A DNA stretch of 64,000 nucleotides from Candidatus Villigracilaceae bacterium (GTDB lineage: Bacteria > Chloroflexota > Anaerolineae > Anaerolineales > Villigracilaceae): the NCBI GenBank assembly GCA_026645935.1, contig JAPKMP010000016.1:1-64000 (forward strand), given 5' to 3'. A program made the position numbers and the translations under genes. The notes under the pieces were generated by a model. The model was given only the letters and a program-made list of their open reading frames with translations, did no database searches and was not told where the DNA came from. Position 1 is the stretch's first letter; the number at the start of each line of letters is the position of its first letter. Of this stretch, positions 27,409 through 36,481 are shown piece after piece.

Positions 27409-28761
27409 ATGTTGATCACAAATGCGAATCTCATCACCTGGGAATCTCCCAACCGTGTGTTTGCCAACCATGCCGTATTGATCGAAAACGGGCGGATCAA
27501 AGAGGTCGGCACTACACGCTCGCTCGCGACCAAACACCCCAAGGCAAAGCAATTCGACGCGAAGGGTCAGTACGTGATGCCCGGGGGCATTTGCGCCCAT
27601 ACACATTACTACGGCGCATTCGCCCGCGGCTTGGCGATCCCCGGTCCCGCGCCAAGGGACTTTCCTGATATCCTGAGAAAATTATGGTGGCCGCTCGACC
27701 GTTCCCTCGATGCAGAGGGAGTCCGGTATTCTGCCCTGGTCTGCCTGGTGGACGCGATCAAGCACGGGTCGACGACACTGATCGACCATCACGCCTCCCC
27801 CAATTTCATCGATGGTTCGCTGGATGTCATCGCAGACGCCGTGGATAAAAGCGGCTTACGCAGCGTGCTTTGTTATGAAGTGACAGACCGCGACGGGAAT
27901 GAAAAAGCAAATGCCGGGATCGAAGAGAATGTGCGATTCATAAAGCGCCTCGCCTCGAACCCGCACCCGAGGCTGTCTGCCGCTTTCGGGCTGCATGCCA
28001 GTCTGACGCTTTCTGGTACGACCTTGCAAGCCTGCGCCTCCTCCATACCGGAAGGAACCGGTTTTCACATCCACACCGCCGAGCACGAATCGGACGAGTA
28101 CGACAGCCTGCAAAAATCAGGCATGCGAGTGATCGACCGCCTGCAAAAACACGGCATCCTTGGCCCGAACACCATCGCCGCTCACGGCGTTCATTTCGAT
28201 GCGCGTGAAATGGAGATTATGAAAGAAACCGGGACCTGGCTTTCCCACCAACCGCGATCGAACATGAACAACGGCGTGGGAACAGCACAGATCGAATCCA
28301 TGCTCAGGCTTGGAATTAAGGTATGCCTCGGGAACGACGGTTTCTCGAACTCGATGTGGGACGACTGGAAAGCGGCGTACCTTCTCCATAAAATCGAACA
28401 CCGCGACCCGCGCCGCATGGGCGGATACGACGTCCAGCAGATGGCAGTGTATAACAACGCAGCTCTCGCTCAAGTCTTCTTTCCAGATGCGCCGATCGGG
28501 CAGATCAAACCCGGCGCTGCCGCCGACCTTATCTTCGTGGACTATCACCCATTTACACCGCTCACCGACGGAAACCTCCCCTGGCATATCATCTTCGGTT
28601 TCCAGCAAAGCATGGTGACATCCACCATGGTCGATGGAAAGTTCCTGATGAAAAACCGCGAACTCATCACCCTTGATGAGGCAGAGATCGCCGCTCGCGC
28701 AAGGGAGATCGCCCCGCGCATTTGGAAGAAATACGAAGAAGAAGTAGCAAGAGTATCCTGA
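27409..28761 (+). CDS. ssnA: SsnA-like aminohydrolase (amidohydrolase superfamily)
   Basis: This encodes 450 residues. The metal-binding HxH is in GGICAHTHYYGAFARG (residues about 58-73). DHHASP, the GFHIHTAEHE region (third metal ligand), AAHGVHFD and the CLGNDGFSN Asp complete the amidohydrolase core. The length and the HTHYYGAFARG signature match SsnA, a putative chlorohydrolase/aminohydrolase encoded with YgfK, YgfM and XdhD in E. coli and associated with selenium-dependent molybdenum hydroxylases. Relatives of YgfM, XdhD and YqeB occur further along this window, which supports the assignment. The actual substrate is unknown, probably a purine-like amine. It is tightly coupled (1 bp) to the upstream NACHT gene. 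Confidence 0.85.
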   Translation: MLITNANLITWESPNRVFANHAVLIENGRIKEVGTTRSLATKHPKAKQFDAKGQYVMPGGICAHTHYYGAFARGLAIPGPAPRDFPDILRKLWWPLDRSLDAEGVRYSALVCLVDAIKHGSTTLIDHHASPNFIDGSLDVIADAVDKSGLRSVLCYEVTDRDGNEKANAGIEENVRFIKRLASNPHPRLSAAFGLHASLTLSGTTLQACASSIPEGTGFHIHTAEHESDEYDSLQKSGMRVIDRLQKHGILGPNTIAAHGVHFDAREMEIMKETGTWLSHQPRSNMNNGVGTAQIESMLRLGIKVCLGNDGFSNSMWDDWKAAYLLHKIEHRDPRRMGGYDVQQMAVYNNAALAQVFFPDAPIGQIKPGAAADLIFVDYHPFTPLTDGNLPWHIIFGFQQSMVTSTMVDGKFLMKNRELITLDEAEIAARAREIAPRIWKKYEEEVARVS

Positions 28762-28776
28762 CAATCGGAGATCGTT

Positions 28777-29472
28777 ATGGAAGAAACCCAGTTGCTATTA
28801 AAAATTGCCATCCTCGGCGGAACCGGAAAGGAAGGTTCAGGGTTGGCGTTGCGTTGGGCGCGCGCCGGTTATTTCGTTATCATCGGTTCCCGATCCACCG
28901 AGCGCGCCGACCAGTCTGCTCATGAGATCAATCAACAATTAGGGATGCCGAACACCCAGGGAATGGATAATGAATCCGCCTGCCGCGCGGCAGATATTGT
29001 CGTACTTACCGTCCCGCCAGAGGCGCAAATCCACACACTTGAAAAAGTGAAAGACGTGCTCGCGGGAAAAATCCTCGTGGATGCCACAGCCCGGGTGGAC
29101 GCAAAAGACCCCAAACCGCCCGCGGGGCGTTCGGCTGCGCGTGAGGCGCAAGATCTGCTCGGTCCCGAAGTGCGCGTGGTGGCTGCTTTCCAAAATGTAC
29201 CCGCCCATGCGCTGAAAAAACTGGATTCAGAACTGGCGAGCGACGTCATGGTCTGCGGCGATGACCCTGATGCGCGCGCGCAAGTGGTGAAACTTGCCGA
29301 GGAGGCGGGGATGCAGGCGTACGAAGCGGGAGGGCTGGATAACGGCATTGTTGTCGAAGGGCTCACTGCGCTCATCATCGCCATGAACAAACGCTATAAA
29401 TCCAAGGTTGGCGGGATTCGCGTCAGCGGAATAACCAAAGAGAGCGAATCATCCGAACAGAATAAAAAATAA
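28777..29472 (+). CDS. npdG: NADPH-dependent F420 reductase
   Basis: This encodes 231 residues. It begins with an NADP-binding Rossmann motif, IAILGGTGKEGSGLALRWARAG, followed by the basic IGSRS motif that selects the NADPH phosphate. VVLTVPPEAQ, VVAAFQNVPAHAL and the C-terminal GGLDNGIVVEGLTALIIAMNKRY are family marks. The enzyme moves hydride between NADPH and coenzyme F420. It opens the F420 block: cofE begins 1 bp after its stop. A CGGAG ribosome binding site precedes the ATG. Confidence 0.92.
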   Translation: MEETQLLLKIAILGGTGKEGSGLALRWARAGYFVIIGSRSTERADQSAHEINQQLGMPNTQGMDNESACRAADIVVLTVPPEAQIHTLEKVKDVLAGKILVDATARVDAKDPKPPAGRSAAREAQDLLGPEVRVVAAFQNVPAHALKKLDSELASDVMVCGDDPDARAQVVKLAEEAGMQAYEAGGLDNGIVVEGLTALIIAMNKRYKSKVGGIRVSGITKESESSEQNKK

Positions 29473-29473
29473 C

Positions 29474-30244
29474 GTGTCGCAACTCGTTCTCACCCCCTTG
29501 AAGAATATCCCGCTCATCCGCCAAGGCGACAACCTGGCGGATATTCTTGTTAATGCCCTGCCAGAAACGGATCTGGAATTAAGAAATAATGATATTTTTG
29601 TCGTTGCCCAGAAGATCGTCAGCAAATCCGAGGGGCGGATGGTCAGCCTTGCGGACATCACCCCTTCTTCCCGCGCAATGGAACTCGTGCCGCAGGTTGA
29701 AAAGGATCCGCGCCTCATCGAATTGATCCTGAGGGAAAGCAACGAAGTGATGCGGGTGCGCAAGGATGTCATCGTGGTCGAACATCGCCTTGGGTTTGTG
29801 TGCGCAAACGCGGGCATCGACCATTCCAATGTAAAAGGCGAAGGGAATGACGATGCGGAAGACGTCCTGCTCCTGCCGCAGGACCCGGATGCATCCGCAC
29901 AGAAATTACGGTACGAGATCAAACAATTAACGAATAAGGATGTCGGCGTAATGATCATCGACTCGCACGGGCGCGCATGGCGCAACGGGACAGTCGGGAT
30001 TTGCATCGGTTTGAGCGGAATCCCCGCCCTTGTGGACGAACGAGGCTGGAAGGACCTTTTTGGGTACACCCTCAAAGCCACCGTCGTCGGGGTGGCGGAT
30101 GAACTCGCCGCCGCCGCTTCCCTCGTGATGGGTCAAGCCGCCGAAGGCACACCAGTCATTCACGCGCGGGGTTTTCCCTATCCTCTTAATGACGGCTCTC
30201 TCAAGGAACTCATCCGTCCTAAAAAAATGGATATGTTCCGATGA
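29474..30244 (+). CDS. cofE: Coenzyme F420:L-glutamate ligase
   Basis: This encodes 256 residues from a GTG at 29474. CofE adds gamma-linked glutamates to F420-0 in a GTP- and metal-dependent reaction. The family marks are LKNIPLIRQGDNLADIL at the start, IFVVAQKIVSKSEGR, GFVCANAGIDHSNV, LLLPQDPDASAQKLR, IDSHGRAWRNGTVG and the C-terminal DELAAAASLVMGQA. It is a stand-alone CofE domain; the nitroreductase domain fused to it in mycobacterial FbiB is encoded separately 0.5 kb downstream. It sits 1 bp after npdG. Confidence 0.95.
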   Translation: MSQLVLTPLKNIPLIRQGDNLADILVNALPETDLELRNNDIFVVAQKIVSKSEGRMVSLADITPSSRAMELVPQVEKDPRLIELILRESNEVMRVRKDVIVVEHRLGFVCANAGIDHSNVKGEGNDDAEDVLLLPQDPDASAQKLRYEIKQLTNKDVGVMIIDSHGRAWRNGTVGICIGLSGIPALVDERGWKDLFGYTLKATVVGVADELAAAASLVMGQAAEGTPVIHARGFPYPLNDGSLKELIRPKKMDMFR

Positions 30245-30365
30245 AGAACGCAAGACGGGCTGCTGGCACATCCCCGCGATCATAGGCAAATCGTATGGTA
30301 TTGCTAACGCAAATCTAATTCGGGATTGATATAAGAACAAAGCATCAACGCATCAGCGGAGTCGC

Positions 30366-30758
30366 ATGCCTTTCCCCGAAAAATTCCTCGATCTGTTCGA
30401 CCCAAATATCAAAGCCATATTATTTCTCGCCACTGTCAATGCGCAAGGCATCCCGCAAGTCACCCCGGTCTGGTTCGACCACGATGGCGAACACATCCTT
30501 ATCAACACAAATGAAGGGCGCGTAAAAGACCGCAACATGAAAAACCAGCCCGATGTCGCCATGGCGATCCAGGACCCGAACGACCCCTATCGGTACCTTG
30601 GGATTCGCGGCATGGTCGTATCCTTCACACGCGAAGGCGCCGACGAACACATCCACATGCTTTCGATGCGTTACCACAACAAGCCCTGGAAATACCGCGA
30701 TGGACAGAAGCGGATCATCTTCAAGATCGAACCGGTTTCCTTTGACGAACACGATTGA
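30366..30758 (+). CDS. PPOX-class F420-dependent oxidoreductase
   Basis: This encodes 130 residues with the split-barrel flavin/deazaflavin-binding fold. The start LFDPNIKAILFLATVNAQGIPQVTPVWFDHDGEHI is typical of Rv1155-type F420-binding proteins, as is NTNEGRVKDRNMKNQPDVAM, with basic residues for the F420 tail. It probably reduces an unsaturated metabolite with F420H2, or acts in F420 metabolism itself, given its place between cofE and cofD. GGAG lies 6 nt before the ATG. A 121-bp gap separates it from cofE, so it may have its own promoter. Its end overlaps the nitroreductase start. Confidence 0.85.
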   Translation: MPFPEKFLDLFDPNIKAILFLATVNAQGIPQVTPVWFDHDGEHILINTNEGRVKDRNMKNQPDVAMAIQDPNDPYRYLGIRGMVVSFTREGADEHIHMLSMRYHNKPWKYRDGQKRIIFKIEPVSFDEHD

Positions 30759-31377
30759 CCTGCTCACTTTTTTACGGACCCGCCGCTCCGTCCGCCGCTT
30801 CAAACCGGACCCGGTACCCGATTCGGTCATCCGCGAGATTCTCCACGCTGCAACCTTCGCTCCCTCCGCCCACAACCGCCAACCCTGGCGCTTCGTCGTT
30901 TTGACCGATCAGAGGATGAAAACCAGCCTTGCCCGCGCCATGGAAGCGGAATTCGCACGCGACCTCGAAAAAGACGGTCTTTCCGGTGAAACAATAAAAA
31001 AACGAATCGATCGTTCCCGTGAAAGGATGACAAACACCCCAGTTGTCATCCTGCTTTGCGTGGACATGACCGAAATGGATGTCTACCCCGATTCCAAACG
31101 CAGGAAAGCCGAATACATCATCGCAACGCAATCTTCGGCGAATGCGGGCATGCAACTGCTCCTTGCGGCTCATGCAGAAGGGCTTGGCGGGGTCTGGGTG
31201 TGCAGTCCAATGTTTGCGCAGAAAACAGTTCAAGAGGTTTTGAATATTTCCATGGCATGGGAACCTCAAGCGATGTTCCTGCTGGGCTATCCGCTTGAAG
31301 CCCCGGCAGCGCGAGACAGAAAACAATTGGATGAAATTACCAAATTCATAACCGACATCGAAGCGAAAATATCATGA
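30742..31377 (+). CDS. Nitroreductase-family protein, candidate dehydro-F420 reductase
   Basis: This encodes 211 residues from a TTG at 30742, overlapping the previous gene by 17 bp. The frame is open further upstream, but that part is shadow of the PPOX gene, and no ATG lies near the domain start. Marks of the FMN nitroreductase fold are LRTRRSVRRFKPDPVPDSV, ATFAPSAHNRQPWRFVVL and ATQSSANAGMQLLLAAHAEGLGGVWV. It ends with a 4-bp overlap into cofD. In mycobacterial FbiB this domain is fused to CofE and reduces dehydro-F420-0. Its position between F420 genes suggests the same job here (inference). Confidence 0.85.
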   Translation: MTNTIDLLTFLRTRRSVRRFKPDPVPDSVIREILHAATFAPSAHNRQPWRFVVLTDQRMKTSLARAMEAEFARDLEKDGLSGETIKKRIDRSRERMTNTPVVILLCVDMTEMDVYPDSKRRKAEYIIATQSSANAGMQLLLAAHAEGLGGVWVCSPMFAQKTVQEVLNISMAWEPQAMFLLGYPLEAPAARDRKQLDEITKFITDIEAKIS

Positions 31378-32288
31378 ATATCGTTGCACTTGCAGGCGGA
31401 GTCGGCGGCGCGAAACTCGCGCACGGGCTGGCGCAATCCCTGGAACCGGAGGAATTAACCATAATCGTCAACACCGGCGACGATTTCGAACACATGGGCT
31501 TGTATATCTGTCCCGATCTCGACACGGTTTGTTATACGCTGGCAGGGCTGGCAAACCCGGAAACAGGCTGGGGGCGTGCCGGTGAAACCTGGAATTTCAT
31601 GGAGAATCTCGAAAAACTAGGCGGAGCATCCTGGTTTCGCCTGGGCGATAAGGACATGGCGACCCACCTCGAGCGCACGCGCAGACTAAAAGAGGGAGAA
31701 TCCCTTTCGCAAATCACGGAAGATTTTTGCGCCGCATGGGGTATAAAACACAAAGTTCTACCGATGTCAGACCTACCAGTGCGGACGATGGTTAATACCG
31801 ATGAGGGCGAATTGGCTTTTCAGGAGTACTTTGTCCACAGACGATGCGAACCCAGGGTCAAAGGTTTCAGGTTTGACGGAGTCTACGCTGCGGGTCCTGC
31901 TTCGGGCGCGAAAGAAGCGCTCGATTTGGCGGACGCGGTCATTATCTGCCCGTCGAATCCCTGGGTGAGCATCGATCCGATCCTGAGGGTCGTCAAGGAA
32001 ATAAATAAACCAGTCGTCGCCATCTCCCCCATCATCGGCGGGACCGCGGTGAAAGGACCCGCCGCCAAAATGTACGCTGAAATGGGAATCGAACCTTCGG
32101 CGCTGGCTGTCGCCAGCCATTATCGCAACATCGCTTCGGGCTTTGTGTTAGATAATATGGACCGGGAATTGGATGCCGGGATCAAAAATATAATAATGAA
32201 AACACTCGTCACAGATACGCTCATGAAAACCGCGGAAGACCGTGTGCGGCTGGCGAAGGATGTGCTACACTTTATCGGGAGTCTATAA
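31374..32288 (+). CDS. cofD: 2-phospho-L-lactate transferase (CofD/FbiA)
   Basis: This encodes 304 residues and transfers the phospholactyl (or phosphoenolpyruvyl) group from the guanylated donor to Fo, making F420-0 or its dehydro form. The start ALAGGVGGAKLAHGL is the family signature. NTGDDFEHMGLYICPDLDTV, GDKDMATHLERT, YAAGPASGAKEAL and IICPSNPWVSIDPIL follow. The length (about 300) is normal. It overlaps the nitroreductase gene by 4 bp (ATGA) and lies 2 bp before cofC, so the three are one operon. Confidence 0.96.
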   Translation: MNIVALAGGVGGAKLAHGLAQSLEPEELTIIVNTGDDFEHMGLYICPDLDTVCYTLAGLANPETGWGRAGETWNFMENLEKLGGASWFRLGDKDMATHLERTRRLKEGESLSQITEDFCAAWGIKHKVLPMSDLPVRTMVNTDEGELAFQEYFVHRRCEPRVKGFRFDGVYAAGPASGAKEALDLADAVIICPSNPWVSIDPILRVVKEINKPVVAISPIIGGTAVKGPAAKMYAEMGIEPSALAVASHYRNIASGFVLDNMDRELDAGIKNIIMKTLVTDTLMKTAEDRVRLAKDVLHFIGSL

Positions 32289-32290
32289 CC

Positions 32291-32899
32291 ATGTCACTTT
32301 GGGCGATCCTGCCTGTTAAACCACTTAGGCGAGGCAAGTCCCGCCTCGCCGGAGCCCTGACGGAAGAGGAACGCGCGGCGTTGAACCAGGAACTGCTGGA
32401 GCGCACTCTTCGCATTCTTTCGGAATTAAAAGAATTGGATGAAGTCCTCGTGGTCAGCCGCGATACTCATGCGCTGACCATCGCCCGCAATCACGGCGCG
32501 AAGACCGTGCAGGAGGACGGACAGCCGCATTTGAATACCGCGCTTACACGCGCCTCCGTCGTGGCGCAAGTCCATGCAACGCAGGGAGTTTTGGTACTGC
32601 CGGTCGACCTGCCCCTGCTTAACGCAGATGATGTTCTGGCTTTGATCGACCGCGCGGCAAAACCGCCTGTTGTGGTCATAGCACCGGACAGGCATCACCG
32701 CGGGACGAATGCATTGTTGATGGTGCCCGCCGGGCAGATCGAATACGAATTCGGAGAAGGCTCTTTCCAGCGGCACTGCGAACGCGCGATCCAATCGGGA
32801 GCAAGGCTGGAGGTAGTCGAATTGCCTTCGCTTGGACTCGACCTCGATGACCCGGAGGATTTGGAACTTATCAGAAAATTGGAAGCGCAAAAAGTATAG
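32291..32899 (+). CDS. cofC: 2-phospho-L-lactate guanylyltransferase (CofC/FbiD)
   Basis: This encodes 202 residues of MobA/CofC-type nucleotidyltransferase. ILPVKPLRRGKSRLAGAL is the GTP-binding opening, and VLPVDLPLLNADDV the acidic metal site; APDRHHRGTNALLM and LDLDDPEDLELI are also family marks. It guanylates 2-phospholactate or phosphoenolpyruvate to give the CofD substrate. Its start codons contain a perfect 8-bp palindrome (32328-32350), the codons for RRGKSRLAG. The Fo synthase (FbiC/CofGH) is not in the window. Confidence 0.93.
   Translation: MSLWAILPVKPLRRGKSRLAGALTEEERAALNQELLERTLRILSELKELDEVLVVSRDTHALTIARNHGAKTVQEDGQPHLNTALTRASVVAQVHATQGVLVLPVDLPLLNADDVLALIDRAAKPPVVVIAPDRHHRGTNALLMVPAGQIEYEFGEGSFQRHCERAIQSGARLEVVELPSLGLDLDDPEDLELIRKLEAQKV
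32328..32350. repeat. Palindrome inside cofC
   Basis: GGCGAGGC (32328-32335) pairs perfectly with GCCTCGCC (32343-32350) around a 7-nt loop. The inner arms and the CCC-ending spacer are shared with 317-336. Confidence 0.4.
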
Positions 32900-33019
32900 A
32901 CATTCATCCGCCACAGACTTTCCCAAACCTATGAAGTTTGCGAAACCTGTGGCAAAATTTTTATATTCAAACGGTGCGCACGATTCGAAACCATCTTGCG
33001 CCATAATAAGGAGAATGCG

Positions 33020-34021
33020 ATGACGAATGAGCGTGTTGCCCTGTACCTGCAAGATTCACACGACCTGCGCGACGGATTGGAATACGCAAAGTATGCCGAG
33101 GAAAAGGGATTCGAAGCCGTCTGGCAGGCGGAAAGCCGTCTCGTCCGGGACGCAATCGTGCCAATGGCAGGTTACGCCGCGGTAACAAACAAGATCAAGG
33201 TCGGCTCGGGCGTGATCAACAACTGGACGCGCAATATCGGCCTGCTCGCAGCCACCTTCCTGACGCTCGACGATCTCGCCCCCAACCGGGTCATCTGCGG
33301 ATTAGGCGCATGGTGGGATCCGCTAGCCGCCAATGTCGGTATCGACCGTAAAAAGCCGTTGACCGCCATGAAAGAAACGGTCATTGTGATGCGGAAACTG
33401 CTCAACCTGGAACGCGTGACATACGATGGCGAGTTCATCCACGTCAAAGACATCGAATTGGATGTGGTTTACGGACGCCGCGAACCGCGCAATGTGCCGA
33501 TCATGATCGGGGCGACCGGCGACAAGATGATGGAATTGACCGGTGAAGTGGCGGACGGAGCCGTGCTCAATTATTGCGTAGCCCCCGAATACAACGACAA
33601 TGCCATGGAACTGCTGCACACCGGCTTGAAGAAATCCGGTCGCAAAATGGAGGATTTCGACCGCCCGCAGCTGATCGTCTGTTCAGTGGATGAAGACCAC
33701 AACAAAGCCATCGACTACAGCAAGATGCTCCTGTGTCAGTATATCGCCCAGCAGCCGCACATCGCAAAGGCTTCGAACGTCTCGAACGAAGTCGTACAGA
33801 AGATCCAATCCATTTTGGGCTGGCCCGCCTCCAAGGAACAGGTGATGAAAGCGAAGGACCTTGTGCCGGATGAACTCGTACTGAAGATCACAGCCTCGGG
33901 CACACCCACCGAAGCGAAAGCCAAGGTGGAGGAATACAAGAAACGCGGATGCACCTGCCCGATCCTCTACCCCGTGGGCGGGAATTTCAAGTTATTGATC
34001 GATACATTCGCCCAGAATTAG
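33020..34021 (+). CDS. LLM-class F420-dependent oxidoreductase
   Basis: This encodes 333 residues from the ATG at 33020, with AAGGAG (33008-33013) 6 nt upstream; the frame is open a little further to a TTG at 32996. Luciferase-like TIM barrel: [80 protein letters not shown]. These match the methylene-tetrahydromethanopterin reductase (Mer)-like group that uses F420, and the position after the F420 synthesis genes fits. The substrate is unknown. Confidence 0.88.
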   Translation: MTNERVALYLQDSHDLRDGLEYAKYAEEKGFEAVWQAESRLVRDAIVPMAGYAAVTNKIKVGSGVINNWTRNIGLLAATFLTLDDLAPNRVICGLGAWWDPLAANVGIDRKKPLTAMKETVIVMRKLLNLERVTYDGEFIHVKDIELDVVYGRREPRNVPIMIGATGDKMMELTGEVADGAVLNYCVAPEYNDNAMELLHTGLKKSGRKMEDFDRPQLIVCSVDEDHNKAIDYSKMLLCQYIAQQPHIAKASNVSNEVVQKIQSILGWPASKEQVMKAKDLVPDELVLKITASGTPTEAKAKVEEYKKRGCTCPILYPVGGNFKLLIDTFAQN

Positions 34022-34042
34022 CCAACAAAAACGCACATCATT

Positions 34043-34075
34043 CCCGCAGGTTCTCACGAACCGGCGGGATTTTTT
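34043..34075 (+). terminator. Terminator after the LLM oxidoreductase gene
   Basis: An 11-bp stem with one internal mismatch (34043-34053 with 34058-34068), loop TCAC, followed by six T residues. The T run overlaps the stop codon of the convergent permease gene. Confidence 0.85.
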
Positions 34076-36481
34076 ATTCGTACGCCAGCACCTCACGGAC
34101 GGTAAGCCGGGACGCGTTGCGCGCGGGGATAAAGCTTGCGAGCATACTCAGGAATATTACGATTCCCAACCACATCCAAAATCCCGGCAACGAATAGGTA
34201 TACGTCAAAGAGGTTCCCATCACGGCTTGCCCGAGCGCCTGATTCAATCCCTGCGTCATCGGGATGGCAAAAATCGCGCCCATCGCCCAACTCATCAAAC
34301 CGATGACGATACCTTCGCGGATGAAGACCAGTGCCACGCTCCGGTTCGATGCGCCGATCGCCCTGAGGACTCCGATCTCGCGCGTCCTCTCCAGGACATT
34401 GATGCTCATTGTTCCCATCAAACCCAACCCGCCGACCAGCGCCAGCAAAACCGCCATGGTCAGAAGAAGAGAGACAATGGCATCGAAGGATGCCTCTGCA
34501 TCGCGCCGTTCCGTATTGATGGTGGTCGCAAGCCCGATCTTGACGCCCACAAATTCCAGTCGTTCTTCGACAAGGCGCGTCACGGAGTCGACATAGGCAG
34601 GGTCATGCCTTTCCAAGGCAATCATCAGCGCGTCTGTTTCACCGATGCGGTTTGTGATCTTCGTCATGTATTCGTAATTGACGTACATGATGGGAAGAAA
34701 CGCCATTCCCTTGAACGTCCCGACAATCTTGAATGTATGCTCCTCGCCGTCGACCTTCAGGAGGATATCCCCACCAAGTTTCATCTCAGGTTCATCCAGG
34801 AGCATGGCAGAGGGAACGACCACTGCATTCTCATCACCCGGGGCAAGCCATCTTCCTTCGGCAAGGACGGGGAAACGATCAAACTATCGGGATGAACCGT
34901 CGGAGCGAACATGTAAATCAAGCCGCTTTCGCTCCCATCGTCCCGGATCAAACGCGCCGGAAGCTGAATCCACACATCGGTCCCGACCACGCCCGGAATG
35001 GATTCCGCCTCGCTTTGAATCCGATCCGCGCGGTAGGAACGGTCGAGGGCGAGCATCGAATCGCAGTTGAACCATTTGATCATATCCTCGACAGTGCTCG
35101 AAAGGGATGCGCGGACATTGAACACGCTGATGAAAGTCGCGGACCCGAGCGTGAGCGTGATCAACGTCAGAATCAGCCGGCCCTTATTCCTAAACGTATT
35201 CCGGATGGACAACAAGACCGACCGGATCGAAAAACCGCGCGCAAACCATAAATTCGCGCCAGAAAGCAGCCTGTCGATCACATTCCCGCCGAACCGACCA
35301 CGGCCCATCGAGTAATTGCTCATCGCTTCTGCGGCGCTGATGCGCAAACTGGTAACGAACGGAACGAGCGAAGCCAGAACCGGCAGGATCAGGCCGATCG
35401 CAATTTGAACGGCAAAGGTCTCCGGCGGCGATTCCATCGAGTAAAGGTCGAAATTGAAAAATCCAGCCAGCGCAGCGCTCAATGCCTGCGCACCATAAAC
35501 GCCAAGCGGAAGCGCGATCAACAAAGCCAGTGCGCCATAAGCCAGGACCATGACGAGATACATGCCCAAGATCTGAGCCGAGCTCCCGCCCACCGCTTTC
35601 ATCACACCGATCTGACGTTTTTGCTGCGTAAGAATGGCGGACACTGTGTTGACCACGAGAAAAACGCTGAGGAACAAGGACAACACACCAAGCAGTCCCA
35701 TCAATAAAAGGATGCCGTTCAGCACATCGTTCATGGGGAGTTGCCCCGGTTCGGCGATCATACTCAACGGAATTGTGTAGCCGGATTTTTCGACCTTGTC
35801 TTTCACGCGGTTGACGACTCGTTGAGCCCAGGCTTTATCCTGCGCATTGACGGCAATCACATGCAGTTCATTGAAACCATACGGCTCGCCAAACCATTCC
35901 AACGTATCGAAGGTAACGTATCCGTACGGCGTCCCGTCGATCTGAGCGGGCAACTGGGCGGGATCATACGCCGCCCCGGTAATGCGGACCCTGCGCTCAA
36001 CGTCGTTCGGAAATTTGATCAAGACCACATCGCCTATCTCCGCCTCGATTACGGGCATTGCCGCCCGCTCGATCAATATCTCGCGCTCGGGCGGAGGCCA
36101 GGCTCCGCTCTGCGGAGTTACCTTATTCACGCGAATATCGTCGTAATCGGCAATGACAAACACCGTAAGGTTCTTCCACTCGCCAGATTTTGTCAGAAGA
36201 CGGGCGGAGATATTCCTGCGCGCATCTGCCTCCTGCACATCCTTCATTTTGCGAATGGACTCAAGAAAATCCTCGTCAAACAATTGGATCGTCCGCACCG
36301 TGCCGCTGGAGGGATGAATGGCGGCAAAACTTTCCGCAAGTCCATCGGCGAGGATCGTCCGTGCGCTCAAGATGATCCCCACCGCGAACAAGCCGACGGA
36401 CATCGAAAGCACGATCAACAAAGTGCGGGTCTTGTTGCCGAAGAGGTCGTTGATAACCTTGAACCAGCGCGCTTTAAGCAT
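34074..36481 (-). pseudogene. FtsX/MacB-type ABC permease, broken by a one-base frameshift
   Basis: Two reading frames together make one permease of about 802 residues: 34781-36481 (N-terminal part, start [18 protein letters not shown]) and the frame ending at 34074 (C-terminal part). FtsX permeases of this kind have one N-terminal helix, an extracytoplasmic MacB-like domain, three helices, a duplicate extracytoplasmic domain and three terminal helices, all found here. The break is at the C4 tract 34869-34872. With one more C the frame reads through as ...SPVLAEGRWLAPGDENAVVVP, the normal conserved block of this family. It may be an assembly error or a recent mutation. The gene overlaps the first ATPase gene by 8 bp. 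Confidence 0.85.

Noticed and set aside
30553-30741. Long N-terminal extension of the nitroreductase
   Set aside because: It is the PPOX gene read in another frame (Thr/Ser/Arg-rich); the fold begins at the TTG at 30742.
32925-32975. Possible hairpin terminator after cofC
   Set aside because: AACCT/AAGTTT partial repeats are present, but the stem is short and imperfect and the T run is not directly after it.
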